64,000 nt of DNA, from NCBI GenBank assembly GCA_964557005.1, contig CAZKYI010000007.1:62001-126000 (forward strand), given 5' to 3'. Both the position numbers and the translations under genes were made by a program. How positions within the stretch are numbered: the first letter of the stretch is position 1; each line of letters starts with the position of its first letter. The DNA comes from JBECKS01 sp964557005. Lineage in GTDB: Bacteria; Pseudomonadota; Gammaproteobacteria; Pseudomonadales; JBECKS01. Shown one piece after another: positions 27,196-36,979 of this stretch. Below the pieces are notes generated by a model. It searched no databases. It saw only the letters and a program-made list of their open reading frames with translations, and had not been told where the DNA came from.

Positions 27196-29658
27196 TTAAC
27201 GCCAGAATCGCCGCAGCTCTGTGCGTGCAAATCGGGGCTGCGCAAACGTGCGCGAATCCACCACCACTTCACCCTGATTGGCGGTGTTATGCCAGGGAAT
27301 TTCAAGCGCCTCAAAACGCTGTGTTACCGTTAAATGCGGATGACCAAAATGATGCTTCCAGCCTGCTGAAACCAGAATCATCTCAGGTGCCACCGCTTGC
27401 AAAAAAAGCAGGTTTGAAGAAGTTTTGCTGCCATGATGTGCAGCCACCAACACATCACTTTTCAAATACTCTCCATACTTTTGCGTTAAAAACGCTTCCC
27501 TGCCAGCTTCAATATCGCCTGTCAGCAAAACACTGGCCTGCTTGCCTGACACCTTGATGACACAGGATTGATTGTTGGTACTCATCAATGCCCTGTTTTC
27601 ATCGGCAAATGGTGCAAGCACTTCAAAATGCACCGCATCCCATTGCCACTGCTGCCCTGCGACACAATCCTCATATCCAACAACCTCATCTCGCCACTCA
27701 CTGCTCGCCTTGTCGAACGCTTGAGGAAATGCGAGCACCTTGTGTACGTTCATGTGCTTGCTGATGCTGTTTGCGCCACCGATGTGATCCATATCACTGT
27801 GACTGAGTACCATTAAATCCAGTGCAGCGGCTTCGGAAAAATTTCTCGCCGCTTCCTTCAATGCAGGCACCACAATCATTTTTCCCGCATCAAAATAATC
27901 ACCCAGCGCAGGGCCTGCATCATAAAGCAAGCGATGGTTTTGCGTTTCTATCACCAGTGACAAACCTTGCCCGACATCCAGCATGCGCAAACGAAATTCA
28001 CCTTCTTGCAAAGTATTTTTCTGAAAAAAATGTGCCAGTGCAGCCAACACCAACACCCACGACAACACTTTATAGCTGTGTGGCAAAGGGCTAATCACCA
28101 GCAGAAAAAATAAAAATAACAGCGTGGAAGATTTTGCATCCAGATAAAAACCGGCATTGAATGGAATCCCCATATCCAGCCACGTAAGCCCTGTCAGCAA
28201 ATGCGAAAGCAAATATTCCGAAAAAATTAACAAGGGCGCAGACACACTGTGCATATCCAGTACCTGAAACACACAGGCAATTAGAGAGGCAGGCAGCACA
28301 AACAGATTCACCAGTGGCACTGCAATAAAATTGGCAAGAAAACCTTCAAAAAACCACGCAGAGAAAAAACTCAAACTCAACGGTGCAAGACAAATCGTGA
28401 GCATCGCTTGCATGGAGGTAAACAGTTTCAGCTTGTAAATCCATGTGCCGAAATCACGTTTTGTATAATCCATTAAAAACCATTGAATCAATAAAACCGC
28501 TGCAAAAGACAAATACAAACTTGCTGAATTCACCGCATAAGGTTGAAAAATCAACACCACCACTAACGAGACGTACCACACCAGAAAATAATTCACGCGT
28601 GAAAAATATAACATCGCAAAGCTGTAACAAAACAACATAATCACTGCGCGTTGTGAAGGTAAGGCAAAACCCGAAATCAGCGAATAGAGCAAGGCAAAAA
28701 TAAACGCGCCAATCAGGGCAAGCCGCATCGCTGCCAAAGAAGATAAACGCCATCTGACATCTGTAAAACGTAGCTGAACAAGATTGATTGCAAAAATCAT
28801 CGCTCTGAAACACACAAACAACACCGCAAAACTGGCCAGTGCCAACAAACTGATGTGCATACCGGAAATGGCAAGCAGGTGCGCAATGCCTGTATGAATC
28901 AACAAGGTTTGCGTTGTCGGATGAATCAGCGATTGATCACCTAATACCAAAGCCAGTATCAAGGCACGTTCCTGGGAAACGGGTGGCTGTATGAGTTTTT
29001 CGCGCCAGTGTTCACGCAAACGTGACAATGACAATCCGTCCTCTGGCAATTTTTGATTCTCAGGCGTACTTCTAACATAACCACGCCCATGATAACCCTG
29101 AGTAAACAGCCAGCGCTCGTAATCAAATCCGCTGAAATTCACTGCGCCGCGTGGCTGCTTGAGTTTTACCGTTAAGCGATAGCTTTCCCCACCCCTGATT
29201 GCTCCACTGGCCAGCGGCTCATAAATCGACAAGCGCAACTTGCGTGGTGTCGTCAGTTCACTCCATGCCTTTTCGCTGCGCATCACCTCAAAATCAAATA
29301 CCTGAACCCGATCACGGCTTTCTGGCAAGCCAATCACCCTACCTTCCACCTGGATAATCTGGTTATCAAGCGCAGCAGGCAAACGCAGTTCGAGCAAATT
29401 TCTGGCTTGATAGGTTTGCCATGCACAAAATAACAAGGCGCACGCCAACACAAAGAGCAAAGAAACAAAACGTGAAAATTTTCGGGTGAACACACACCCT
29501 GCAACACACAGCAAAGCCGTTATGCCTGCAACAATCAGTGGCAGAATGTCGGGCAAATCTGCACGGGAAAGAATCCAGAAACAACTAACAATGTAGGTAA
29601 GCGATGCCAAAAAGGCGTGAAAAACCAATCCTTTCAACAAAATATCTTCCTTGTTCAA
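27196..29658 (-). CDS. comEC: DNA internalization-related competence protein ComEC/Rec2
   Basis: Inner-membrane channel for single-stranded DNA in natural transformation. An 820-residue protein: two N-terminal helices, a DUF4131/OB-like domain (about 70-200), the competence membrane domain with GISGMHISLLA (about residues 265-275) and multiple helices to about 520. A C-terminal metallo-beta-lactamase-like domain has HSDMDHIGG (about residue 620) and AAHHGSKTSS. Start uncertain: TTG at 29658 or TTGs at codons 7-8. It is first in the block leading to murB, as in Pseudomonas. Confidence 0.93.
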   Translation of the reverse strand: MNKEDILLKGLVFHAFLASLTYIVSCFWILSRADLPDILPLIVAGITALLCVAGCVFTRKFSRFVSLLFVLACALLFCAWQTYQARNLLELRLPAALDNQIIQVEGRVIGLPESRDRVQVFDFEVMRSEKAWSELTTPRKLRLSIYEPLASGAIRGGESYRLTVKLKQPRGAVNFSGFDYERWLFTQGYHGRGYVRSTPENQKLPEDGLSLSRLREHWREKLIQPPVSQERALILALVLGDQSLIHPTTQTLLIHTGIAHLLAISGMHISLLALASFAVLFVCFRAMIFAINLVQLRFTDVRWRLSSLAAMRLALIGAFIFALLYSLISGFALPSQRAVIMLFCYSFAMLYFSRVNYFLVWYVSLVVVLIFQPYAVNSASLYLSFAAVLLIQWFLMDYTKRDFGTWIYKLKLFTSMQAMLTICLAPLSLSFFSAWFFEGFLANFIAVPLVNLFVLPASLIACVFQVLDMHSVSAPLLIFSEYLLSHLLTGLTWLDMGIPFNAGFYLDAKSSTLLFLFFLLVISPLPHSYKVLSWVLVLAALAHFFQKNTLQEGEFRLRMLDVGQGLSLVIETQNHRLLYDAGPALGDYFDAGKMIVVPALKEAARNFSEAAALDLMVLSHSDMDHIGGANSISKHMNVHKVLAFPQAFDKASSEWRDEVVGYEDCVAGQQWQWDAVHFEVLAPFADENRALMSTNNQSCVIKVSGKQASVLLTGDIEAGREAFLTQKYGEYLKSDVLVAAHHGSKTSSNLLFLQAVAPEMILVSAGWKHHFGHPHLTVTQRFEALEIPWHNTANQGEVVVDSRTFAQPRFARTELRRFWR

Positions 29659-29801
29659 TCTCCATCGAGCCTTGGCCTCCCTTGCTAGACTTCATAAAAA
29701 TTCGCTGTATAGTAACAACCGCTTGCGCAATTGGTAAACCGAAAATAACACTAAAATGATGTTTAACCAGTTGTTTCCATTGTTATTTTTCTTGTGCAAC
29801 T

Positions 29802-30338
29802 ATGCCGAAAAAACTCATCGCCAAATATCTTCCACAGGCGCAAACCGTTGTTCAGCACCGCTCCATTCAGTGGCTTGGCAGCTGGCTGCATGACAGCAGT
29901 CTGTGGCATTTGAATCGGCGCTCAGTGGCTTCAGCGATGTTTGCGGGGATATTTGCTTCCTTTTTCCCACTCCCTGGCCAAATGTTTCTCGCAGCCTGTC
30001 TGGCTATTTATGTACATGGCAACCTGCCGCTGTCCGTCGCACTCACCTGGATTACCAACCCTTTCACCACCCTGCCCATTTTCTATGTCTGTTATCGCTT
30101 TGGCTTGATGATTCTGATGATATTTGGGCAAGATTACAGTCCAACCGACATGGAATGGACGCTACAGGCACTGGGCGGCAACATCGGTGCAATTATGTTA
30201 CCACTGTTGATTGGTTGCCTGCTGGCGGGGTTTATTTTTGGCATGCTCGGCTATTTCAGTGTTCACCTGCTCTGGCGTATGCACATCATGCACCACTGGC
30301 AAAAGCGCAAAGCCATGCGTGCGAAGCAAAAAAACTGA
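29802..30338 (+). CDS. DUF2062 domain membrane protein
   Basis: A 178-residue protein with RSVASAMFAGIFASFFPLPGQMFLA near residue 45, the hallmark of DUF2062, and three to four predicted membrane helices (about 45-70, 75-95, 100-120, 140-165). The C-terminus is strongly basic (KRKAMRAKQKN). Genes of this type sit beside comEC in many gammaproteobacteria, here divergent from it. Molecular function is unknown; transport or membrane organisation has only been suggested by topology. Confidence 0.85.
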   Translation: MPKKLIAKYLPQAQTVVQHRSIQWLGSWLHDSSLWHLNRRSVASAMFAGIFASFFPLPGQMFLAACLAIYVHGNLPLSVALTWITNPFTTLPIFYVCYRFGLMILMIFGQDYSPTDMEWTLQALGGNIGAIMLPLLIGCLLAGFIFGMLGYFSVHLLWRMHIMHHWQKRKAMRAKQKN

Positions 30339-30344
30339 CGCGTT

Positions 30345-30686
30345 TTATACTTTTCTCACAAATTCAGATTTCAGTTTCATCGCACCCACACCATCGATTT
30401 TGCAATCAATATCATGGTCACCTTCCACCAAACGAATGTTCTTGACCTTGGTGCCCACTTTAATCACGGAAGATGAGCCTTTCACTTTTAAATCCTTAAT
30501 CACGGTAATGGTATCGCCATCACTCAACACATTCCCTGCGGAATCCTTCACCACTTTTTCTCCTTCTGCCGCAGGAACTTCTTCACCTGCTTGCCACTCG
30601 TGCCCACACTCAGGGCATATCAACATGGCACCGTCTTCATAGGTATAAGCAGAACTGCACGCAGGGCACCTAGGTAATTCACTCAT
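30345..30686 (-). CDS. yjdM: YjdM/PhnA family zinc-ribbon protein
   Basis: A 113-residue protein with an N-terminal zinc ribbon (C-x2-C at residues 7-10 and C-x2-C at 24-27), then a KOW/SH3-like C-terminal domain with DSAGNVLSDGDTITVIKDLKVKGSS. It is the family once named PhnA, but it is not a phosphonoacetate hydrolase and its role is unknown. It is encoded 24 bp after lolD in the same direction and may be read from the lol transcript; it converges on the DUF2062 gene with 6 bp between stops. Confidence 0.88.
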   Translation of the reverse strand: MSELPRCPACSSAYTYEDGAMLICPECGHEWQAGEEVPAAEGEKVVKDSAGNVLSDGDTITVIKDLKVKGSSSVIKVGTKVKNIRLVEGDHDIDCKIDGVGAMKLKSEFVRKV

Positions 30687-30710
30687 AAAAATCTCACTCT
30701 TTGTTTTGCA

Positions 30711-31400
30711 TTATTTTTCCCGATGCAGTTTACCATCTTCCATGCGATAAACCTGTTTAAAACTGGCAGTCATGGTTTCATCGTGACTCACCAGTAAAAA
30801 ACTCAAACCGAATTCCTGATTCAGTTGCAAAATCAACTCACGCACACGCTGCGCATTATAGGAATCCAGATTACCCGTCGGTTCATCGGCAAGAATCACG
30901 TCTGGCTTGTTCACCAGCGCACGCGCAATCGCCACACGCTGACGCTCCCCGCCTGAAAGTTTTGCAGGGCGATGATTCACACGTTCTTTCAAACCGATTT
31001 TTTCAAGCAAGATGTATGCTTCTTCACGCGCTTTGCTGTGACCTTGTTTGGCAATTAACAAAGGCATCATTACGTTTTCAAGCGCACTGAATTCGGGCAA
31101 TAGATGGTGAAACTGATACACAAAGCCCAAATGCTGATTACGCACTCGCGCCCTTTGATTATCGTTAAGTTTTGAAAGTACATGACCACACAAATGCACT
31201 TCGCCGCTATCTGGTAAATCCAGCCCCGCCAACATATTTAACAAGGTGGTTTTACCTGAACCTGAACGCCCCACAATCACCGCCTGCTCACCTTTTCCCA
31301 AACTGAAATCAATGTTTTTAAGCACAGGCGTTGTGAGCTCTCCCTCGTGGTAATTTTTGTTGAGGTCGAGACAGTGTAAAACCGGCTGTGTTGTTGTCAT
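30711..31400 (-). CDS. lolD: Lipoprotein-releasing ABC transporter ATPase LolD
   Basis: ATPase of the LolCDE complex that extracts outer-membrane lipoproteins from the inner membrane and hands them to LolA. Walker A is GRSGSGKTT (about residues 41-49), signature LSGGERQR (about 146-153), Walker B ILADEPTGNLDS, and the LolD-typical QFHHLLPEFSALENVMMP is present. 229 aa. It is the third gene of the lol block, 14 bp after the second permease. Confidence 0.95.
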   Translation of the reverse strand: MTTTQPVLHCLDLNKNYHEGELTTPVLKNIDFSLGKGEQAVIVGRSGSGKTTLLNMLAGLDLPDSGEVHLCGHVLSKLNDNQRARVRNQHLGFVYQFHHLLPEFSALENVMMPLLIAKQGHSKAREEAYILLEKIGLKERVNHRPAKLSGGERQRVAIARALVNKPDVILADEPTGNLDSYNAQRVRELILQLNQEFGLSFLLVSHDETMTASFKQVYRMEDGKLHREK

Positions 31401-31414
31401 AAACTCACCTGCTG

Positions 31415-32686
31415 TTAATGATAGCGAACGGCATCTGCTGCCTGAATTCGGGTTGCACGTATAGCTGGCAGGCTCGCAGCCAACACACTAATCAACAGTG
31501 CTGCCATACACAGATAAAATACATCAAGCCAGTTCAGATCGGCTTTCAAGGGCGCAAACCACACGATTTGCCAACTGTTTATCCACTGAATCAGATTTTC
31601 CAGCTCCAAAGCAATCAACACACCCAATAACAAACCCGTCACAATGCCTGCACAGGAAATCAGAAAACCCTGAATAAAAAATATCCACACCAAATCATTT
31701 TTTTTAAGCCCCATCGTTCTTAACACCGCCAGACTGCTGTGCTTTTCCGATACCATCAAATTCAAACTCGATACCGTGTTAAAGGCAGCCACCAGCACAA
31801 TAAGCATGAGCATACTTGCGGTGAGCACTTTTTCGATTTTCACAGTTTGAAATAATTGGCCGTAGGTTTCCTGCCAGGTGTGTAACGCAAATTGCTGCGA
31901 AAAAATCTCATCAATCATTTTGCTTAAATGCGCAACTTGATGCACATCGTGAAGCTGTATTTGCAAGCCATCGATTTTTTCAAAACCGTTTTCTGTTTTT
32001 GGATATTTCAATTCAGACGCATGACGAATATGCACAAAAGCCAACAGGCCGTCGGCCTCTGAACCCACATCAAAAAAACCGGCCACTTCAAAGCGGGCAA
32101 AACGTACTTGCAGTTGTGTATTGATTACAGCAGGCAGCATGAGTGTCAGTTTATCGCCCATCATCACACCCAACTCTCTGGCAATATCCGAGCCTAAAAT
32201 CATGGTTGCAGTTTCACTATGCAAACTGTCCAGCGGTGCTGTGAGCATATATTGGGTGAGTACAGAATGTTGTTTGGCAAGCTCAGGCTCTATGCCCACC
32301 AGACGCAAAGGTTTCACCAGATGGGTGTATTGAATCAAGGTATCGAGATGCACATAAGGTGTGACACTGAGCAGATGTTTTTTAACAACAGAATGCTTTT
32401 CCAGTGCATCGGCATATTCAAACCAGTTTTCAAGACCTAATCGGGTTTGCGCATTTTCGGTGTTTGAAACAAGCGAATTTTCAACACTGATGTGCGGCAA
32501 CATGCCCAGAATACGTTGATTCATTTCCCGCTCAAAACCATTCATCACCGACATCACCACAATGATTGCCGCAACACCGAGTGTTAATCCCAGAAAAGAC
32601 ACCGCACTGAAAAATGAAACACTGCGCTCGTTTTTTTTGGAACGCATGTAACGCATGGCTATCCACACAGATAAAATATTATTCAT
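31415..32686 (-). CDS. lolE: Lipoprotein-releasing transporter permease (LolC/LolE family)
   Basis: A 423-residue permease: N-terminal helix (about 25-48) with NGFEREMNQRILGMLPH, a large periplasmic MacB-like domain (about 50-265), then three FtsX-type helices (about 275-300, 320-350, 380-410). It overlaps the preceding permease by 8 bp, so the two are probably translated together to form a heterodimer. Assignment to LolE rather than LolC is by position only and could be reversed. Confidence 0.88.
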   Translation of the reverse strand: MNNILSVWIAMRYMRSKKNERSVSFFSAVSFLGLTLGVAAIIVVMSVMNGFEREMNQRILGMLPHISVENSLVSNTENAQTRLGLENWFEYADALEKHSVVKKHLLSVTPYVHLDTLIQYTHLVKPLRLVGIEPELAKQHSVLTQYMLTAPLDSLHSETATMILGSDIARELGVMMGDKLTLMLPAVINTQLQVRFARFEVAGFFDVGSEADGLLAFVHIRHASELKYPKTENGFEKIDGLQIQLHDVHQVAHLSKMIDEIFSQQFALHTWQETYGQLFQTVKIEKVLTASMLMLIVLVAAFNTVSSLNLMVSEKHSSLAVLRTMGLKKNDLVWIFFIQGFLISCAGIVTGLLLGVLIALELENLIQWINSWQIVWFAPLKADLNWLDVFYLCMAALLISVLAASLPAIRATRIQAADAVRYH

Positions 32687-33992
32687 ATTTTAATTCCTCT
32701 GCGGGGTTCACTCTGGCTGCCAAACGCGCAGGATAAACACTCGCCAACACACTCAGCACATACACCATGCCTGAAATTAACAAAACATCACTCACTAACA
32801 CACTGGAAGGAAAATAATGTACGGGATAGGCACTGGTGAGATCGATTTCAAACCATGTTTCCACCGCAGAAACGCTCGGCTGTAACCGGCTTAACAATAA
32901 CAAGGCCAACAACACGCCCACCACCAAACCAACACTCGCAATGATTAAAGCCTGACACACAAATACCCGTTGCACTTGTACAGGAGTCAATCCCTGACTC
33001 AGCAAAATGGCAATATCACTGCGTTTCTCATGCACCAACATAATCAGACTGGAACTCAAATTAAAACTGGCCACCAGCACAATTAACAACACCAACAGGC
33101 CGAGCATGGATTTGGTCATGGTAATCACCTGATACAAACTGCCTTGTGTCTGCGTCCAGTCCTGTGCGACCCAGAAGTTTTGCTCATGGCTGGTTTCACC
33201 TGCGTAAATCGCATCATTCAAATGCCCCACCACTTCCCAAACGTCCCAACTCACCTCAAAAAGATTGGCCATCTTCAAACGTATTTGGGTAATACCTTCC
33301 GGCTTTCGCAACAGCTTCTGCGCTGCATCAATATGAATATAAGCAAGATGCTCATCGACTACTGAACCAACCTGAATTAAACCCGTCACCGTAAACTGGC
33401 GATAACGTGGGCTAAGCCCTAACAATGAATACCGCGCTTCCGGCAACATCAGTTTTACGTTTTGCCCAGGCTGCACATTGAGCTTGTGCGCCAAACGATA
33501 GCCCAGCACGATTGCATAGGATTCATCAGCCAAAGCCTGCCAATCCCCTTCAATTAACAATTCAGGGGCGATGGAAACCGCTCGCTCAAGTTCAGGTTCA
33601 ACGCCTTGAATTTGAGCGGGTGCAAGATGCTCGCCTGCTATCAATAAACCCTGAAAGCGCTCCAGAGGTGCCAGCGCCACGATGGTGTGTTTGCTGTCGA
33701 GACTTTCCACATGCTCACTAAAGGCTTGCCAATCTGCGTAAGCTTGCAAGCCATAATTATTGTGAAGCACCGCATGAGGCAGCACCGCCAGAATGCGCTC
33801 GCGCATTTCACGTTCAAAACCGTTCACAATAGAAAGCACAATCAACAACACACTCACACCCAACACCAAACCTGCAATGGAAGACAGCATTTGACGATTG
33901 CCAAAAAGCCTGAAATGAAAGCGCCCGTCACTGCGGTGTTCCAGAAAACTCAGGTAACGAAAAGCAAGAGTGAATACGGGAAAATCACGCAA
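32679..33992 (-). CDS. lolC: Lipoprotein-releasing transporter permease (LolC/LolE family)
   Basis: A permease of about 437 residues with the same design as its neighbour: helix 1 near residues 40-62 followed by NGFEREMRERILAVLPH, a periplasmic domain, and three C-terminal FtsX helices. No ATG is available. TTG at 33992 has GGAG about 9 bases upstream and is preferred over TTG at 34007. It is the first gene of lolC-lolE-lolD. LolC naming follows operon order; the hook that binds LolA was not identified by eye. Confidence 0.88.
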   Translation of the reverse strand: MRDFPVFTLAFRYLSFLEHRSDGRFHFRLFGNRQMLSSIAGLVLGVSVLLIVLSIVNGFEREMRERILAVLPHAVLHNNYGLQAYADWQAFSEHVESLDSKHTIVALAPLERFQGLLIAGEHLAPAQIQGVEPELERAVSIAPELLIEGDWQALADESYAIVLGYRLAHKLNVQPGQNVKLMLPEARYSLLGLSPRYRQFTVTGLIQVGSVVDEHLAYIHIDAAQKLLRKPEGITQIRLKMANLFEVSWDVWEVVGHLNDAIYAGETSHEQNFWVAQDWTQTQGSLYQVITMTKSMLGLLVLLIVLVASFNLSSSLIMLVHEKRSDIAILLSQGLTPVQVQRVFVCQALIIASVGLVVGVLLALLLLSRLQPSVSAVETWFEIDLTSAYPVHYFPSSVLVSDVLLISGMVYVLSVLASVYPARLAARVNPAEELKYE

Positions 33993-34125
33993 AATCCTAA
34001 ACTCCAAGGGCGGTAACGCGGGGCTAAATCTAGCTAAAAACAGACTGCAATGATACCCTAAGCGCGTCTCTCACCCTCTGGCCAATGCCTGAAATCAGTT
34101 AAATACAATAAAAAAGGAAGGGCTT

Positions 34126-34674
34126 ATGAATCACTTATCTCAACGCAAATTATGGGTATCTTTAAGCATGCTGCTGGGCAGTGTCTTGTTTTTGTTAAGT
34201 GGCTTGCTCACTGCTGCGACCACTCAGGATGTTCCTTTTCAAGGCATGACTCAGGAGCAAGTGAAAAACGTTTATGGTGAACCACTCACGGCCAAAGCGC
34301 CTGTAGGCAAGCCCCCAATTACCCGCTGGGATTACGATAACTACAGCGTGTATTTTGAAGGCAATCAGGTAATTCACGCTTTCGTGCATCAACAACGCCT
34401 GCAAACCCGTCTCAACCCTGCTGCACCTGCTCAGGCACCACAAGAAACCCAAACCACCATTGAAACAACCAAGGTTGAAGAAATAAAAGTGGAAGAAGCT
34501 CAAGCCAAAATTGAAGCAGATATGCAGGAAGTTGAACAAGTCATCGAAACCAAAAAACAGAAAAAAGCTGAACTGGCAAAAAGTAATGTAAAGAACAAGG
34601 AAACCGCTGAAGCAGAAAAAGATTTGAACTACAAGGAAACACCCCAAACCGATTTTGGCAAATGGGGCTACTAG
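34126..34674 (+). CDS. SmpA/OmlA-like secreted protein with charged helical tail
   Basis: A 182-residue protein. An N-terminal hydrophobic signal or anchor (about residues 10-31) precedes a short SmpA/OmlA-like module (about 39-85: GMTQEQVKNVYGEP, then WDYDNYSVYFEGNQVIHAFV). A long Glu/Lys/Gln-rich helical tail (about 105-165) looks like a coiled coil. Related small pseudomonad proteins usually have only the SmpA-like part. AAGGAAGG gives a good ribosome site. ubiG begins 5 bp downstream. Function unknown; a periplasmic envelope role is inferred. Confidence 0.7.
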   Translation: MNHLSQRKLWVSLSMLLGSVLFLLSGLLTAATTQDVPFQGMTQEQVKNVYGEPLTAKAPVGKPPITRWDYDNYSVYFEGNQVIHAFVHQQRLQTRLNPAAPAQAPQETQTTIETTKVEEIKVEEAQAKIEADMQEVEQVIETKKQKKAELAKSNVKNKETAEAEKDLNYKETPQTDFGKWGY

Positions 34675-34678
34675 TTGA

Positions 34679-35383
34679 ATGCAAAACAGCAATTTTGATC
34701 GCAATGAACTCGCCAAATTTGAAGCTCTTGCTGAGCAATGGTGGGACAAAACTTCTCAATTCAAACCCCTGCACGACATCAATCCGCTGCGCACAAATTT
34801 CATTAACGAACGCGCACAAGTCAGTGGTAAAAAAGTTATTGATGTAGGCTGTGGCGGCGGCATTCTCAGCGAAGCACTGGCGCAACTGGGCGCACAGGTG
34901 ACTGGCATTGATATGGGTGAAGCACCCTTGTCAGTAGCCAGATTACATTCACAGGAAAGTAAACTCGAAGTCGAATATCTGCACAGCACCGCAGAAGACA
35001 TGGCTGCTCAACACGGTGACCAATATGATGTGGTCTGCTGTCTGGAAATGTTAGAACATGTGCCCGACCCTGCCTCCGTGATACAAGCCTGCCATGATCT
35101 GGTTAAACCAGGTGGCCATGTGTTTTTTTCCACCATCAATCGCAATCTAAAAGCCTATGCGCTGGCAATTATTGGCGCGGAATATATTTTGAATTTACTG
35201 CCACGTGGCACACACGACTACGACAAACTCATCAAACCTTCCGAACTCAGCAAAGCAGCCCGTGATGCAGGTTTGATTGTGAAAGAACTGTGCGGCATGA
35301 CTTACAATCCACTCACCGATGTCTACAAGCTCGGCAAAAATGTCGATGTCAATTACCTGATGTATTGTCAGCGCCCGCAATAA
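34679..35383 (+). CDS. ubiG: Ubiquinone biosynthesis O-methyltransferase
   Basis: SAM-dependent methyltransferase performing both O-methylations of ubiquinone synthesis. 234 aa, with the N-terminal FEALAEQWWDKTSQFKPLHDINPLR signature, SAM motif I VIDVGCGGGILSE (about residues 55-67) and CCLEMLEHVPDP. It heads the ubiG-mupP-yciK order seen in Pseudomonas, with 3-bp and 1-bp gaps to the next genes. Confidence 0.96.
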   Translation: MQNSNFDRNELAKFEALAEQWWDKTSQFKPLHDINPLRTNFINERAQVSGKKVIDVGCGGGILSEALAQLGAQVTGIDMGEAPLSVARLHSQESKLEVEYLHSTAEDMAAQHGDQYDVVCCLEMLEHVPDPASVIQACHDLVKPGGHVFFSTINRNLKAYALAIIGAEYILNLLPRGTHDYDKLIKPSELSKAARDAGLIVKELCGMTYNPLTDVYKLGKNVDVNYLMYCQRPQ

Positions 35384-35386
35384 GCC

Positions 35387-36046
35387 ATGCCCATCATTCA
35401 AGAAAATACACAAGCTGTTTTGTTTGATCTGGACGGCACACTCATCGATACCGCACCCACCTTCGCCAAGGTATTGAATTTGCAACTGCAACAACATGGC
35501 AAAGCTGAATTGCCATTTGAGCAAATCAGAATGCAAGTGAGTCACGGTGCGCGTGCCTTGATAACTTTGGGTTTTGGTTTGAAGGAAGGTGATGACGGTT
35601 TTGAAGATTTGCGTCTGGAATTGCTCGACATCTACGATCATCGCATCGATCAAGGGAGCAGCCTGTTTCCCGATATGAATCAGGTGTTGCAGCATCTCAA
35701 ACAAAAAAATATTCCCTGGGGCATTGTCACCAACAAGCCTTCACGCTTTACCTTTCCCCTGATTAAAAAACTCGGCATTAACGATAACTGTGCTGTGGTC
35801 GTGTGTCCTGATGATGTCACCCACACCAAACCCGATCCTGAACCACTGGCACTTGCTGCTTTTCGTTTACATGTTGATGCACAGCACTGTATTTATGTGG
35901 GCGACCATGAACGGGATATACGTGCAGGCAATAGAGCAGGCATGTTCACGGTCGCTGCACGTTTTGGTTATATCGCAGACACCGACAAACCTGAACTCTG
36001 GCAAGCCAATGCCTTCATCGATTCCCCTCTCGATTTATTGAAATAA
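35387..36046 (+). CDS. mupP: HAD phosphatase, probable MupP (MurNAc-6-phosphate phosphatase)
   Basis: A 219-residue HAD-IA hydrolase: motif I FDLDGTLIDT (about residues 13-22), motif II Thr in VTNKPSRF, motif III Lys in THTKPDPEP, motif IV YVGDHERDI. By sequence alone it is Gph-like. Its position between ubiG and yciK is that of Pseudomonas MupP, which dephosphorylates MurNAc-6-phosphate in peptidoglycan recycling. The substrate assignment rests on synteny, so phosphoglycolate remains an alternative. Confidence 0.75.
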   Translation: MPIIQENTQAVLFDLDGTLIDTAPTFAKVLNLQLQQHGKAELPFEQIRMQVSHGARALITLGFGLKEGDDGFEDLRLELLDIYDHRIDQGSSLFPDMNQVLQHLKQKNIPWGIVTNKPSRFTFPLIKKLGINDNCAVVVCPDDVTHTKPDPEPLALAAFRLHVDAQHCIYVGDHERDIRAGNRAGMFTVAARFGYIADTDKPELWQANAFIDSPLDLLK

Positions 36047-36047
36047 C

Positions 36048-36824
36048 ATGAAAGCTATCAAATTTACCTATGCGGATTATCGGCCCGCTGCTGATTTATT
36101 AAAAAACAAAAACATCATTGTGACTGGTGCAGGTTCGGGCATTGGCAGAGCGGCTGCCCTCGCTTATGCCCAACATGGCGCACAAGTGATTGCACTGAGC
36201 AAAAACAAAGCAAACCTTGAAAGCCTTTATGACGAAATTGCATCACTCAGAAAACACAATAGCGCGATTCCCGAAGCCATGATTTGCCAGTTTGATTTTC
36301 TAACTGCACAGGAAGAACGCTACCAACAACTGTGTGATGCGCTGGAAACAGAATTTTCCGTAATTGATGGCCTGCTTCATAACGCCAGCATGTTGGGCGA
36401 TTTATGCGAGATCACCAACTACCCCAAGGGCATTTGGGATCAGGTGATGCAAATCAATGTCACCAGTGTTTTTTTGTTAAGCAAATACTGTTTACCGCTG
36501 ATGAAGCAAAGCAAGGCAGCTTCCATAATTTTTACCTCATCATCGGTAGGCAGGAAAGGTCGCGCCTATTGGGGCGCTTATTCCGTTTCCAAGTTTGCCA
36601 TTGAAGGGCTCATGCAATGTCTGGCAGAAGAGCTGGAAAATACCAGCAACATTCGTGTGAATTCTTTAAATCCAGGCGGTACACGCACCGCCATGCGCAA
36701 GGCTGCTTTTCCTGGAGAGCTACCTGAAAGTTTGCCTGCACCCGAAGAAATTATGCAGGCGTATTTGTATTTGATGGGCAATGACAGCAAGGAGTATGGT
36801 ATGCAAGTTAATGTGAGGGTTTAG
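36048..36824 (+). CDS. yciK: YciK-family short-chain dehydrogenase
   Basis: A 258-residue classical SDR: nucleotide motif TGAGSGIG (about residues 27-34), NASML in place of the usual NAG, catalytic Ser in FTSSSVG and YSVSKFA (Tyr and Lys about residues 178 and 182). YciK-type enzymes follow mupP in pseudomonads; their substrate is unknown. It starts one base after mupP. It is the last gene before the repeat island. Confidence 0.88.
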   Translation: MKAIKFTYADYRPAADLLKNKNIIVTGAGSGIGRAAALAYAQHGAQVIALSKNKANLESLYDEIASLRKHNSAIPEAMICQFDFLTAQEERYQQLCDALETEFSVIDGLLHNASMLGDLCEITNYPKGIWDQVMQINVTSVFLLSKYCLPLMKQSKAASIIFTSSSVGRKGRAYWGAYSVSKFAIEGLMQCLAEELENTSNIRVNSLNPGGTRTAMRKAAFPGELPESLPAPEEIMQAYLYLMGNDSKEYGMQVNVRV

Positions 36825-36942
36825 ATATAAAACCCTCTGAGCTATGGAAAATGTCAGAAGAAATTATCGAAAGGAATTCATAGTTTTTATATTCAAGACA
36901 GCGCTTTCCCAGTTGGGAATGCACGCCAATTCCCCTCCAGGC

Positions 36943-36979
36943 GAGATATTTCGACTCACTGCGTTCGCTCAATATGACA
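36943..36979. repeat. 37-bp dispersed repeat, copy 2 (LSERSESK-type)
   Basis: Identical over 37 bases to positions 196-232 and in the same orientation. Here it is embedded in a longer repeat-like tract: upstream GGGAATGCACGCCAATTCCC and downstream GGAACGCGCTTTCGGGGTGA, which are not present around copy 1. Confidence 0.75.

Noticed and set aside
30345..30686. Phosphonoacetate hydrolase activity for the PhnA-named protein
   Set aside because: This YjdM family shares only an old name with the hydrolase; the domains are a zinc ribbon plus an SH3-like fold.
34195..34749. 184-aa antisense frame over the SmpA-like gene
   Set aside because: Shadow of biased Glu/Lys codons; Phe/Cys-rich translation with no signal or family match.
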